Positions 12,100 to 24,266 of a stretch of 64,000 bases of DNA are shown piece after piece. This stretch comes from Capsicum annuum (Eukaryota > Streptophyta > Magnoliopsida > Solanales > Solanaceae): assembly GCF_002878395.1 (NCBI RefSeq), contig NC_061120.1, forward strand, positions 97,644,648-97,708,647, read 5' to 3'. Numbering within the stretch: the stretch's first letter is position 1; every line of letters starts with the position of its first letter. The notes under the pieces are model-generated. The model worked only from the letters and a program-made list of their open reading frames with translations. It was not told where the DNA came from and ran no database searches. Made by a program: the position numbers and the translations under genes.

Positions 12100-13772
12100 C
12101 ACCAAGGTTCGGTAGAGGAGGGATCGGGACCTGTATCAAGTAAAGTGTATATAGGATGTGGACAACAAAGTTCTGATAGAGGAAGGTTGTATTAGAAAGA
12201 GATGTCAGTCTTACTTTCATAAGCTCCTGAACGAAGGAAGGGCTACTAGCATTATGTTAGGATATTTGGAACATTCTGAGAGGTTTTATGATTATGGTTA
12301 TTGTAGGTGTATTAAGGTTGAGGAGGTTTAGGGGGCTATTCATAGGATGCATATAGGTAGAGCGACGGGGCCAGATGAGATTCTGGTGAATTTTTGGAAG
12401 TGCACAAGAGGGCTAGGTATGGAGTGGTTGACTTAGTTGTTTAACATAGTTTTTAAGACAGAAAGGATGCTTAAGGCTTGGAGGTGCAGCACGATGATTC
12501 TGTTGTATAAGAATAAGGGCGACATTTATGATTGCAATAATTATAGAGGTATCAAGTTGTTGAGTCATACTAAGAAGGTTTGGGAGAGGATGGTAGAGTT
12601 GAGGTTGCGAAGGATTGTTACTATTTTTGAAAATTATTTTAGATTTATGCCAGGGCGCTTGACTACTGAAGCCATCCATCTCGTCAGGAGTCTGGTAGAG
12701 CAGTATAAGGATAGGAAGAAGGATTTTCACATGGTGTTTATCGACTTAGAGAAGGCCTATGATAGAGTTCCCGGGGAGGTTCTTTGGGGGTGTTTGGAGG
12801 CTAAAGGTGTACCTATAGTGTATGTTAGGGCGATTAAGGATATGTATGACGGAGCCAAGACTCGGGTTAGGACTGGGGGAGGGGACTTGGAGCACTTTCC
12901 CATCTTGATGGGGTTCCATAAAGGTTTGACATTTAGTTCATTTCATTTGCAGTGGTGATGGATAAACGCGACATATTCAAGGTGAGGTTCTTTATTGTTT
13001 CCTCTTTGTAGATGATGTAGTCTTAATGGATGAGACACGTAGTAGAGTTAATGCTAAATAGGAAGTTTGGAGGCAAACTCTTGAGTCTAAAGGGTTTAGG
13101 TTGAGTAGGTCCAAGACAGAATATTTGTAATGTAAGTTCAGTGAGGTGTCTCATGAGTCTGATATGGTTGTTAAGCTTGATACTTATTCTATACGTAAGA
13201 GAAACAGTTTCAAGTATCTAGGGTCTATGATTCAGGAGAATGGAGAGATTGACGAAGATGTCACTCATCGGATTGGGATAGAGTGGATGAAATGGAGGCT
13301 CACCTCTGTAATCTTGTGTGACAAAAAAGTACATCCCAAACTTAAAGGAAAGTTCTAATGGGTGGTGGTTAGACCGGCGCTGTTGTATGGGGCGGGGTGT
13401 TGGCCTATTAAAAAGGCCCACATCCAGAAGATAAAGGTGGCGAAAATGAGAATGCTTAGGTGGATATGTGGATGTACTAGGAAAAACAGCATTAGAAATA
13501 AGGTTATTCAAGATAAGGTGGGTGTGGCTTCGGTGGAAGCAAAAATAAGAGAAGTGAGGTTGAGATGATCTGGTCATGTGATGAGAAGGGGCATGGATAC
13601 CTCAGAGCAGAGGTGTGAGAGGTTGGCTAGGAATGGTTTCAAGCGTGGTAGAGGTAGACTAAATAAATATTGGAGGGAGGTGATTAGACATAACATAAAG
13701 CAGATCCATCTTACCGAGGACATGACCTTGGATAGGAAGTTGTGGAGGAGGCTGATTAGGGTAGAAGGTTAG
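12100..13772 (+). pseudogene. LINE reverse transcriptase, degenerate
   Basis: Fragments follow family order. ATGPDEI lies near 12365. [19 protein letters not shown] and the palm motif [13 protein letters not shown] fall in an open stretch at 12437-12958. A frameshifted FVDDVVLMDETRSRVN, holding the catalytic Asp pair, lies near 13003-13050. The region at 13146-13772 gives [19 protein letters not shown], a WPIKKAHIQKI block and [10 protein letters not shown], the conserved RTE C-terminus. At least three frames and several stops are needed, so the enzyme cannot be made. When active it primes reverse transcription at the nicked target. Confidence 0.9.
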
Positions 13773-15209
13773 TCGGAGTTTAGGGTATGGTATCTTTTGG
13801 TGTGTTACTTGTAGTATCTTGTTTATGATATTATTGAGTTTGCTAATCCCTATTATATCTTATTCTTTTACTATTCTTACTATTATTGCTCCTTATCTTA
13901 GATTGTTCTATTTTAAGTAAGGGGTCTATCGAAAACAGCCTCTCTATCTCATATTTGAGGTAATGGTATGGACTGCGTACACTTACCCTCCCCAGACCCC
14001 ACTTGGTGGAAATATACTGGGTATGTTGTTTTTGTTGTTACAGACCAAAATATAGTGTGTAAGAAAAAAAAAAACAAAATGTATCTTAACAAGCGAAACA
14101 AATAAACCTGCAGCTAGATTTTATACAAAATTTATACACAATTTTATTTGGGAAAAGACATAAGTACCACCCTGAACTTTGATCATATTTTTAACTACGT
14201 ATCTTTTCTTTCAAAAGGTCCTACTACCCCACCCCCACCCCCACCCTAAACTACTTTAAAATAAAATATATACACCCTTAAGTGTTAGGTGGCAAAGAAA
14301 CTGTATTCACTTTCTTAGAAGGGAAAATTGACTAAATAAACTTATTAGATTGTTTATTACAAGTTATAGCAAAACTTTTTAGTTTTCAAGTTATAGCAAC
14401 TTTTATTTAAAAAGAAAAGCAGTAAAAAATAATTTTTTTTATTTTTTAAATAATATCAAAAAGTAATTACTGAAAAGAAAAATAAAGATTTAATACAACT
14501 AATATACAATATTCCTTCCTTAAATGTTGTTACCCTTAATTATTGATATCAATCTACCCCCAAATCCCTCTAACCATTTTCTTTTCTCCTATTTTATTGC
14601 TTCCATTAAGAGTTTTCATCTTCATATACTATCTTTTTTTTCTACACGATTTACTTTTTCAGTAAATCAAATTCGTAATTTTCGTTTCTTTTATGCAATT
14701 GTTGAGAATCATTTTGTGAAAGAAAAGCAAACAAAAGTAATTCTTGTGTTATAAAAATATGAATTTTGATAATTTGCATTCAATCATGTTACGTCATGGA
14801 GGGAGATAGGATTCGTCAGGTATGTTACATTATTTAGCAAATTGATATTTTTCAATCAAACATATTTAAAGAATTAAATAATTTTTGTATATGTTTCTTA
14901 AATTTTTTATTGTTAAAATGTTGAATTAAAGTATTGTTCCAACTTCATTAACATATAAACGGTTTCTTCTTCCAAAAATAATATTCAATCTGTGAACATG
15001 TTTCATACATTAATTATTTTCCATAATGTTATTCTGATTGCTTTGAGTAGAACAATTTTGATATAATGTTTATTTTGCTATATTATTCTATGTATATTTT
15101 TTGTATGTTGAAATTATGAAATATAGTATGTTGAAATTCTAAATTTTCATATTTTCAAATTATGAAATTTTAAATAATTTCTACTAATGAACTATGTAAT
15201 ATTTTTACA

Positions 15210-15410
15210 GGGAGACCTAAAGATTTTGCTGTAGATGGAATTATATAAGAAGCAGATTCAAAGTATAGAAGATTGGTTAGTGCAATATCAAAATAGTTGA
15301 AGACTGACATTACCTCAATCCAAATTGAGATTAAGTTTTTGATAAGTGATACATGTCCACCAATGCTCATACAGAATGACACGGGAGTAATGGTGTATTA
15401 AGAATAAAAA
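15210..15410 (+). pseudogene. Mutator-like transposase N-terminal fragment
   Basis: After an acceptor-like TTTTTACAG at 15201-15209, the + strand reads RPKDFAVDGII, a stop, EADSKYRRLVSAISK, a stop, then LKTDITSIQIEIKFLISDTC and PPMLIQNDTGVMVY. The arrangement of a short basic start, ITSIQIEIK, CPPM and NDTGV resembles the N-terminal domain preceding the catalytic domain of plant MULE transposases. The DDE catalytic part and the SWIM zinc finger are missing, so only a relic remains. It supports the Mutator assignment that the 10-bp duplication suggests independently. Confidence 0.6.
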
Positions 15411-15906
15411 AAATAGTATTGTCAATTTTTTTGTTAAATATCTATTGTATGTGACAACAAAATATATGACAATGGGTATTACTGTTTTTAGTGTGTGAAA
15501 CTAGTATATTACACAATACAATATCCATGAATTGTTTAATAAATTACGTTGAAACCAGTTTATATATCATTTCATACTTAAGTAATGCTTTCTTTTGAGT
15601 TCTCAATGTATTAAGTTGATATTAAAATTGGTATCGATGCAGTTTCCCATATATCACATTTGTATTGAATGAATTTTATGAATGTGACAGTCGATAAGAA
15701 AAATTATGTTTTATTTTACATAACCTTTTTCGTGTATGTAATGGATATTACATGAAAAACTATCACCGAAAAGTAATGAAAATAAATTAATTGATAATTA
15801 TTTGATGTCAAATAATTTTTTATTGCAATAAAAAAATAATCAGTATTAACCATGATTGATATTGATGTTTATTTTCTAGAAAAAGAAGATGGAGAACATT
15901 ATATAA

Positions 15907-16236
15907 ATACTATGTTAAATACCAAAACTAAACTTTGTTCATACCAACAATCTTATAAAGACAAGGAGTAATGAGCACCAATAAACATCGAAATACAATA
16001 TTAATATCAAATGTTACTGATTGCAGAATCAAAAAAATGTACAATTTGATGTAGTTGACATCAAATTTAATACCATCTGATGCGACTTAGTTCATCTCAA
16101 TTTCATTCAATGATGTAAAATACTAAACAAATGATAAAGTAGTATAACATTATAAAAATACTACTTAAATACAAAAAATAAACTTTGTTCATGCCAACAA
16201 TCTTAGAAAAACAATCAATAATGAGCACCAAATAAT
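15907..16236. repeat. Direct repeat (~77 bp, spacing ~253 bp)
   Basis: The blocks at 15907-15985 and 16160-16236 share TAAACTTTGTTCAT, CCAACAATCTTA and TAATGAGCACCA in the same order. They lie within the second-layer element. Confidence 0.75.
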
Positions 16237-17376
16237 TAAATTAAATTATTAATTATCTTAGAAAAACAAATGGTAAATAGAAAAAATGATTCAATATCAA
16301 TTTTATACCAATTTAATCCAGAAAAAAAAAATCAAAATCAAATTATATTAACGTTACAAACTTTTCTTGATTTCTTCGTGTCAACCTTCTTACCACCAAC
16401 TTTGCCAACACTCACAATGGCTTTGCACGATTTTTTATTCTTGATTTCTTTGTTTTATGAGCGAAAATTCCATCTTCAAAATCAGAATCTGAAGATTGTT
16501 CAACAATCTTTTTTCTCTCATCAACCATCTTATATTATGGAACAACAACCTTTTTTTACGCTAAATAGCTTTGCATGTTGAGTTGCGGCTGCTTCAAGGA
16601 TGGTGAATTTTTTGAAAAATCAATTTTGAATTAAAATCAACCCTCTAAGTCGCACATATATAATACATGCGTATAAGAAAACATGAAAAATTGTAGAAGA
16701 AAGTTAAAAAGTAAAGGTCTCTTGTGTATGAATATTTATAATGATATACCGAAAACCGTGAAAAATTATTGAAGAAAGTTAAAAGAAGGAAAAAAGAAGT
16801 TGAAAAAGGTAAAGAGTTAAGACTTCTATTGGTAATGAAAGACCGTAAAAGGTAAAAAAAAAATGTAGAAGTAAGTTAATTATTAAAGTTAATAAAAAGT
16901 AAAAAAGCAATTCTTAACTTCAAAAAATATATTTAACATATATGACTCCTTAAATTGTGAACAAACTTTAATACTTAATTATTGAAAACAATCATTAATA
17001 CCAATAATATAACTTGTCATAATTATTCAAAGCTTTAATTAAGAGTGATAAATGTTAAATGCTAAAAATAAGGAAATAATATAAATAATAAATATTAGAA
17101 AATTAATATTTGGATATTTAATTAAAATAGATTTTTCTAAAAAGTTGCTATAGGTTGTAATAATTGAAAAGTTTTCTATAACTTGTAATTAACAATCTAA
17201 TAAGTCTATTTAGAGTAATTTTCATGGATAGTCACTCATGTTTTGAAAATTACCTACAAATACACTTTTATTTCTTTTAAGATAAAAATATCACTCAACT
17301 ATCCCTATTTTCCTTAAAATATACTTGATACTTCAAAAATATTTCTTCTATCCTAGTTGATATGTCATGTCATTAA

Positions 17377-17379
<3 letters not shown>

Positions 17380-17408
<29 letters not shown>
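17380..17408. repeat. (TA)n microsatellite
   Basis: An uninterrupted TA run within the third-layer element. Confidence 0.9.
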
Positions 17409-17410
<2 letters not shown>

Positions 17411-18107
17411 AATAAATCTATTTAAATTATCAAATTTATTTAACTAAAATTTTATTCTTTTTTTTTTAAATAAACACATATGATATATTTATCATTGAGA
17501 AACAATTTAACTATGTACTTTAAATTTTATATTTATTCTATTTTTCTTAAAAAAATATATATATAAATTATATTTATTCTTTATTCGATACGAGCAAAAT
17601 TATTAAACATGATAAAAATATTAGATAATCACACAACTTAAAGGGAAATAATTCGCTTGGTAATGCTATGCACATTACTCATCAATGAAGTAGTTGATGT
17701 CTAAATGTTTGAATTATTTTATTTGATACTTTTCATAGTTTTTCTAATATATTTATTTTACTACTAAATAATATTTTAAAAACTCAAGGTATTTATATGA
17801 ATTGGTACTAATTTAATATTTTTTGGTTATTTATTTCATATACTAAAGATTCTTAAAATGTAAATGAAATAAAAATGATGGCTTTCGAATTTTCATATAC
17901 GTACTAAATGTACTATTTTTGAAGGAAAGAAAAATTATTTAGTCATGAAACAAATTAAATTTTTTAAAAAATATTAACAATATGATCTAATATTACAAAT
18001 GAATCTTTAAAATAGTATGCAACCAATTATCGTTTATTTTTTGTGGGTTTAGGATGAGAAAAGAATATAAATTAGCGTTTAATTATATAATAATATAAAA
18101 TATAGTA

Positions 18108-19248
18108 TAATCAACAACAACATACCCAGTATATTACCACCAGGTGGGGTCTGGGGAGGGTAAGTGTACGCAATCCATACCACTACCTCAAAAGTGAGAT
18201 AGAGAGCTTTTTTTGATAGACCTCCAGCTCAAAATAAAGCAATCTAAGATAAGATAAGGAATAGTAATAGAACAAGATACAATAGACATGAACAAATTCA
18301 ATAAAACCAAAAAACAAGATACTCCAACTACCACACCAAAGCATACAATAGCCTAAACTCCTACTAACCTTCTACCCTAATTCACCTCCTCCACACCTTT
18401 CTATCCATGGTCATGTCCTCGGTAAACTGAAGCTAGTCCATGTCGTGTCTAATCACCTTCTTCCAATACTTCTTCGGTCTACCTCTACCACGCTTGAAAT
18501 CGTCCCTAACCAATCTCTCACACCTCCGTACTAGGGTATCCGTGCTTCTCCTCATCATATGCCCAAACCATCTCAGCCTCGCTTCCCTCATTTTGGCTTT
18601 CACCGAAGCCACTCCCACCCTATTGCGAATTACCTCATTTCTAATCCTATCTTTTGTAGTACACCCACACATCCATCGAAGTATTCTCATCTCTGCCACA
18701 TTTATCTTCTGGATGTGGGCCTTCTTAACCGGCCTAACATTCAGCTCCATACAACAAAGTCGATCTAACCACCACTCTGTAAAACTTGCCTTTGAGCTTG
18801 GGAGGTACCTTTTTGTCACACAAGATATCGGATGCGAGCCTTCATTTCTTCCACCCTACCCCGATCCGGTGATTGACGTCCTCGTCAATCTCTCCATCCT
18901 CCTGAATTATCGACCCCAGATACTTAAAACTATCTCTCTTACTGATAGGATGAGAATCAAGTTTAACAAACAAATCAGACTCATAAGACACCTCGCTGAA
19001 CTTACACTCCAAATATTCTGTCTTGGACCTACGCAACCAAATTCTTTAGACTCAAGAGTTTGCCTCCAAACCTCCAATTTAGCATTAACCCCACTACGAG
19101 TCTTATCAATCAAGACAAGATCATCTGCAAAAAGCAAACAATAAGGCACCCCATCCTAATTGTGTTGCGTTAAAGCATTCATCACCAAGGCAAAAAGAAA
19201 CGGACTAAGCGTCAAACCTTGATATAACCCCATCAAGACAGAAAAGTG
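18108..19248 (-). mobile_element. RTE-type LINE, 5'-truncated copy C
   Basis: On the minus strand this holds the C-terminal half of the LINE reverse transcriptase. [20 protein letters not shown] near 19085-19145 keeps the catalytic Asp pair. [20 protein letters not shown] follows near 18955-19010. An open stretch at 18433-18819 contains MCGCTTKDRIRNEVIRNRVG, VASVKAKMREARLRWFGHMM and RGRGRPKKYW. The 3' (TTG)n end is at 18112. Homology to copy B stops near 19248, so the copy is 5' truncated. Frameshifts separate the pieces. It is better preserved than copy A and is the innermost insertion of the nest. Confidence 0.88.
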
Positions 19249-20924
19249 TAGAAATAAAAATTCATATGAAAATACTAAATTAAAAATAATAAATTTTTGT
19301 TTTCTAAAGTTTTTTACCCATGTTAACTTTACGGATTTATTTGATTCATTTATGAATTTACTTGGGGAAAATCCGCAAGACGAATTTATTTTTTATCATT
19401 TTTTATCAAAAAAATCTTGCTTAAAATTTTGCAGATGATCTACATGCGAATTAAAATTTTTAGGTGATAATTATCTTTAAGATTTTTCAATCGAATTTCG
19501 TTTGACGAAAAAAAACTTAGATTTTCTCCTTCAAATTTTGTTTGATTTCGTCGAATTAGTTTGGTTAAAAAACTTGTAGAGAATTAGATTACCGGTAAAT
19601 TCTTTTACAAATTTTCAATAATTTTTTTTTACATAATTTAGATTTTTCTTGCAGTTTATAAAATGTAGGTTTGAATAAATGAATTTGAAGAATTAAAAAG
19701 GTTTATGATTAAGAAAATAAGCTTTTAACAACATGGTATGTCAAGTAGGAAAGAAGAAGGTTTTTAAAATGTTAAGTATTTTTTGACAAAAATAGAAATA
19801 GTTGTATGATATTTTTGTCCTAAAAAAACAAAAGTGATATTTGTATACAATTGTCAAAATATGAGTGACTATCTGTGGAAATTACCCGTCTATTTAGGAT
19901 AATTTTTACTTCTTAGAAGTCATGTGAGAGACCAAAAATTACTTAGAATCTATTAATATTGACATATATCATTTTTTTATTGAACATTTTATAAATAATT
20001 AACACACATAATAATATGTCAACATTTAAGCATATATTATTAAAATTACTTTTATTTTTTAGCTTTGTAAAAGAAAGTCAAAATTTATTATTTTTTCCCT
20101 GTTTAGAAACTGGCGCTACAAAAATATAACATTAATTAAATTGAATTTAGACTGCCTAAAGAGTATTAATTTATTATGGAGATTATAATTTGTGACAGTG
20201 TTCTTATTGATATTAATGATGATGCATAAACAGGTTAATATTTGTATAATAACAAATTTAAATTTAGAAATTCTATTTAAAAAATTATTGATATTACTAT
20301 CGGCGCACAATCAAACTGATATTTTTTTTTCATTTTTAAAGTGATTGATACTACTAGAAGCAAACACAATAATAATATAATGTCATGAGTTAAAGGACTT
20401 TTAGATAACTAAATATATATAAATAAAAAAGTGGATCTATCTTTTGAAAAATTACAATAAAATGGCTTAACAACTAAAAACAATGAACCCTAACATTTTG
20501 TGAAAAAGACCAATTTTTTCAAAAAAAATTATATTCAACAACTAAATGTAGCATCAAAATTAGAAGAAAAAAAATTCTACGTCGAAAAGATAGTCAACAA
20601 TAGTTTCAATTACTAAAGAGGAGAAAATAATAAATTTTAACTTTATTTCACAAAGAAAAAAGGAAAATAATTTTAAAATATATGCTTAAATTTTAATTCA
20701 TCATTATGTGTATTAATTATTTATAAAATTCAATTAAAAAATGACATATATTAACATTAATAGATTTTAAGTTTTTTTTGTTTCTTGTATGACTTGCCAA
20801 CTAACACTTAAAAGGAAGTATATATTCTATTTTAAAATATTTCAAAGGCTTAATATACATTTTGAAAGGACATATGTATAATTAAAATTATGATTAAAGT
20901 TTAAGGAGTACTTACGTCTTTTCC

Positions 20925-22200
20925 TATTTTTTTCTTAAATCAAAACTATTCTTTATTGAGCAAAAGTTTGCTTTGAAGTTTTTTTTCAACTACACAATTA
21001 TTACTGTGACAGTGACAGGAACAACCAATAGCCACAAACTTTTCAAGCCAAGAGGCTTCAAAGAAATTTCCATTCACAAGCCAGGGTAAAATAGTCATCA
21101 AGTACTTGGCATATGTTTACACAATCAGTCCCTGAGCAAAGCCGCCTCATCAGTCAGGAGTTATTCTCAGCTTTCCCCTCTCTCTTTAGGTAGAGTAGAG
21201 CACATGAGAGAATATATTATTGAAGGAAGAAGATAAAAGTGTGTCACATAGAAGTGTGGGGAAAATCGGGTGAGACCCAATCAACAATAGTTATGTGAAG
21301 CATCATTTATTTATGAATAAATATATTTATGGGCCTTCTTGTGTCAGCAAATATACATCTCTTCATGTCCTCATTCTTAAGTGCCGCTATTTTGGTCTTT
21401 TTTTTTTATTTCCTTTTTTTTTCCTACACTATATTTCTTTATTTTAATTTCTTTTCGAATTTATGTTATTTTTCATTTTTTAAGAATCAAACAATAATAA
21501 TTTAATCATAAATTTGAGTACATAATCTTTAAGCTTTTAGGTACAATTTATATATTCAAAAACTAAGTAAAATTACTATAAATCACAATTATTGACCAAT
21601 TTAAAATATTTTTAAAATATATGAAAAAATTACTATCAAAATAAATTTATTTGAATCTCAAAATCAAAACTAACACATAAATTGAAACAGAGAAAGTATA
21701 TTTCAGTCTTTCTCTGTCTCTTTTTTTTTTTTTGGTTAGCTACTTTAATCGCATGTGTAACGTTTGATTATTTAAAATTAAATGATTTATGTATTGCGTA
21801 GATTTTCAATGAAGTGTAAAAGTATAAATCACTTTTAAAAAATTCTTCACTTTAATATAATAATGTAAACATAAACATATATTTATGTGTAAGCACATAT
21901 ATATTTTACTTTTAAAAAAATTGATATTTCTTAAATTTTTCTTATTCTAACGCTTTTATATTTATTTCTAGACTTTTAAAATAAAAAATAGTTGATTTAA
22001 AATTCTTAAAGTAAAAAAGTATTAATTTTCATTAATGCTGATCACTTCTAATAAGAAAAGGTCTTACCATAAGTATATTTAATTAATTATTAACTTTTAA
22101 ATATTAGAAAAAAATAGTGAAAAGACTATTTTGTCTAAAACAAAGACTTTTAATGAAGAGCAAAAAATTCAAACAACATTTCTAAAGCCCTTCACACTTT
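20925..22200. other. Intergenic region with a less AT-rich island
   Basis: No gene is recognised. Positions about 21000-21330 are less AT-rich than the surroundings and contain no long reading frame or transposon terminus. The rest is AT-rich with homopolymer runs. Confidence 0.5.
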
Positions 22201-22205
22201 TAATA

Positions 22206-22298
22206 TATTATAGATATAGATATAGATTATAGATTATAGATTATAGATATAGATATGGATATAGATATAGATATAAATATAGATATAGATATAGATTA
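22206..22298. repeat. (ATAGAT)n simple repeat
   Basis: About 90 bases consist of ATAGAT hexamers, with GATTAT variants in the middle. Confidence 0.92.
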
Positions 22299-22382
22299 GT
22301 ATCTCTCTCACTTATATTTTTTCAAGTTCTATTTTTTTAGACAATTTTCTTTTGTTTTAATCTGTTTTAAAATCAATTTTAC

Positions 22383-22870
22383 TACTCCCTCAATTTTTTT
22401 TATTTGGTCCGCTAAAAATAACTTTTCTCTTTATTTATTTATTTATTTTAACAAATAAAAATTTCATGTTAGTTCTTTGATATTTATCATTAAATAACTA
22501 TATAAAGTATTAGCAGCTAAATTTAAATTTTCAAAACATAATTAATAGGATTAATTTAGTAAAATAATTTTTTAATACAAACACAATTTAATTTATGTAT
22601 AAAAAAATAAACTCATAACAAAATAGTGAAAGACCTTCATGTGTTATTAAATTACATAAATATTTAGAGTTTATGGATAAACCATAAATTATTTTTAATA
22701 TCATTAAATTAAGTTGAATCCAGTTATGAATTTTTAAAATTTCATTTTTGTTCATTTAATCTAGTTTCTTATTTTAAAATTTTTTTATTGAAAGTTTTCT
22801 AGCAAAAAAAATAAAAAATTACACAATTTTCTCACATTGAAAATTTTAACAATTAATATCTTAGGTATTT
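22383..22870. other. AT-rich spacer, possible MITE end
   Basis: CTCCCTCAATTTTTTTTATT at 22386-22405 resembles a Stowaway-type end, but no opposite terminus was found. Otherwise nothing is recognised. Confidence 0.35.
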
Positions 22871-22874
22871 TTCT

Positions 22875-22992
22875 AAGCCGAGGGTCTATCTAAACAACCT
22901 CTCTACTTCATCTGAGGTAGTGGCACGGTCTGTGTGTAATGTACCTTTCCCAGAATTTATTATGTGCGAATATACTGAATATGTTGTTGTAA
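22875..22992 (+). mobile_element. RTE/TS SINE 3'-tail fragment
   Basis: This diverged copy of the RTE LINE 3' tail reads GGGTCTATCTAAACAACCTC, then GAGGTAGTGG, and ends ATATGTTGTTGTAAG. No upstream LINE coding sequence is attached. It is therefore either an extremely truncated LINE or the 3' part of a TS-type SINE. Confidence 0.65.
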
Positions 22993-24230
22993 GTATGAAA
23001 GTAGTATTAAAAATAATATTTAATTTTTACTTATTAACAAATATAAAAAAAGTTGAATCTTTAAATAACCAAATAAAACAAAATCAAGGGAATGATCAAA
23101 TTGATTTTATAATACATAAATCAAGAAAATGTGAAAAATAGAGAGAAGAGTAACAAGGAAAGATAAATAAAAGGAAAAAAAAAAGGAAAAGATAAATTGG
23201 TGAGGAAAGAGAATAAGTTAATTAAGTTAATATAATGAGTCCCACAACATATTATTTTACCAATTTAAAAATCTTCCACACAACTAACAATACGTGTGCC
23301 TCGCCCATGTTAAAATTTTTTCGAAGTATGGTTCTTTTGCCCTTTTCTCTTAAATTGAGTTGGAGAGTTGTGTATGGCCAACCTATAGTGTTAGTACATT
23401 AATAGGGTTCGTATTGAATGGCTTACTTTTATCTCTGAGAGTTCCAAACTTTCATGAGGTGAGCTACTCTCCTCTCCGAACTCCATCATAATTAAATAAT
23501 TCTCTTAGCTAGCTCTTCCTCTCAAAAAATCTCACGTCTCACAAGCCACTAATAGTCCGACATGTCACTACAACCTCAAGCAGAAACTTGATAGGCATTT
23601 GTCATCAATATTATTCATAATATTTAAAATATATTTTTAATTTATTTTAAAATATTTATTTAGTTATAAATATTTTAGAATATATTTCACAATTGAATTT
23701 TTGAAAAACACGAGATATTTTTTTTATTTTTGGATTCACTTTTTGTATTTTTTAATTTGTTTTTGAAAAAAATCTAAAATTTTTATTTCATAAAATAACT
23801 CATTTTTTGTAATTTTTTTTAAAGGTCTCTTTTTATATATTTTTTAATTTAAAAAATAACTCATTTTCAAAATATTTTGATCAAACACAATTTTAATTTT
23901 ATTTTCAACTTCAAAAATATTAAATAAAATAAATATATTTTTCAACTTTAAAATTATTAAATAAAATAAATATATTTTTTATTTTCAAGTCAAAGGAATC
24001 CTTAATTTTTATCCTTTTGTTTTAGACTCAAAGAAATATATAGAAAATTCTACTTATTTTATTGCTGTTACTATTATTATATAGTCCTATAAAGCCTACT
24101 CAAAAACTCACTCTGAATGCTAAAAAGCAAAGTCTTTGGCTTGCAGCCTTTTCAACTCCATATAATCTTCATCTATTAAAGCTGGCAGATTTCCTCCCCC
24201 ACCCCACCACTCCCACTAGTCCTCCCCCCC

Positions 24231-24231
<1 letters not shown>
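22993..24231. other. Upstream region of the SPL8-type gene
   Basis: No coding gene is seen. The segment is AT-rich up to about 24060 and presumably contains the promoter. Transcription start, TATA box and any 5' UTR intron cannot be placed with confidence. The 62-bp stretch just before the poly-C tract is C-rich on the + strand. Confidence 0.45.

Positions 24232-24265
<34 letters not shown>
24232..24265. repeat. Poly-C tract (34 C) upstream of the SPL8-type gene
   Basis: Thirty-four consecutive C follow a C-rich run interrupted by single T bases. The tract ends 153 bases before the SPL8-type start codon. It could form i-motif or G-quadruplex structures, and its exact length may be a sequencing or assembly approximation. 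Confidence 0.9.

Positions 24266-24266
<1 letters not shown>

Larger units (their letters stand above)
10084..14049 (+). mobile_element. RTE-type LINE, near full-length copy B
   Basis: This carries a 5' untranslated region, an APE-type endonuclease, reverse transcriptase, the C-terminal RTE domain and a (TTG)-rich 3' tail, in that order. The tail contains ACCCTCCCCAGACCCCACTT, as in Solanaceae RTE/TS 3' ends. ATATAGTGT occurs at 10075-10083 and 14050-14058 and is a candidate 9-bp target duplication; about 12 extra bases separate the tail from the right copy. In-frame stops and frameshifts are spread throughout, so the copy is dead. It is the reference for the truncated copies at 1501-3570 and 18108-19248. 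Confidence 0.85.
17213..19887. mobile_element. Non-autonomous Mutator-like element, third layer
   Basis: A perfect 9-bp duplication, GTCTATTTA, flanks the element (17204-17212 and 19888-19896). The left end begins GAGTAATTTTCATGGATAG; the complement of the right end begins GGGTAATTTCCACAGATAG. Both continue with TCACTCAT(G/A)TTTTGA. The arms extend about 130 bp. There is no transposase. The same TIR family occurs at 33404-35177. A truncated RTE LINE is inserted inside. Confidence 0.88.
14322..19909. mobile_element. Mutator-like element, second layer of the nest
   Basis: TTCTTAGAAG is present at 14312-14321 and 19910-19919, a perfect 10-bp duplication in the range of Mutator-like insertions. 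The terminal repeats start GGAAAATT on the left and GTAAAAATT on the complement of the right, followed by CTAAATA(A/G)ACTTATTAGATTGTT and CAAGTTATAG. The right end is split by a younger insertion at 17213-19887. Without that insert the element is about 2.9 kb. It contains a decayed MULE transposase N-terminal fragment near 15.2-15.4 kb and a direct repeat of about 77 bp (15907-15985 and 16160-16236). Confidence 0.78.
14151..20924. mobile_element. Outer TIR element of a four-layer nest
   Basis: The left end GGAAAAGACATAAGTAC is matched by its complement at 20908-20924 (GTACTTACGTCTTTTCC). The arms stay similar for more than 300 bp. They share ATATATACaccCTTAAGTGTTAG(G/T)TGGCAA, then AGTCAT, ACTTAGAATCTATTAAT-like and TAAATAATTAACACACATAAT-like blocks. 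The left arm is split at 14321/19920 by the next layer; rejoining it gives a native length near 1.2 kb. There is no coding capacity and no exact target duplication at the outer ends, so the superfamily is unsettled. Confidence 0.75.

Noticed and set aside
16270..16581. 103-residue + strand open frame in the second-layer element
   Set aside because: Low-complexity Phe/Gln/Asn composition without a recognised motif; chance frame in AT-rich DNA.
18440..19144. 234-residue open frame on the + strand
   Set aside because: It is antisense to the RTE reverse transcriptase of copy C; the minus-strand frames carry the conserved motifs.
22383..22440. Second Stowaway MITE
   Set aside because: Only one end resembles the family terminus; no inverted partner was found.
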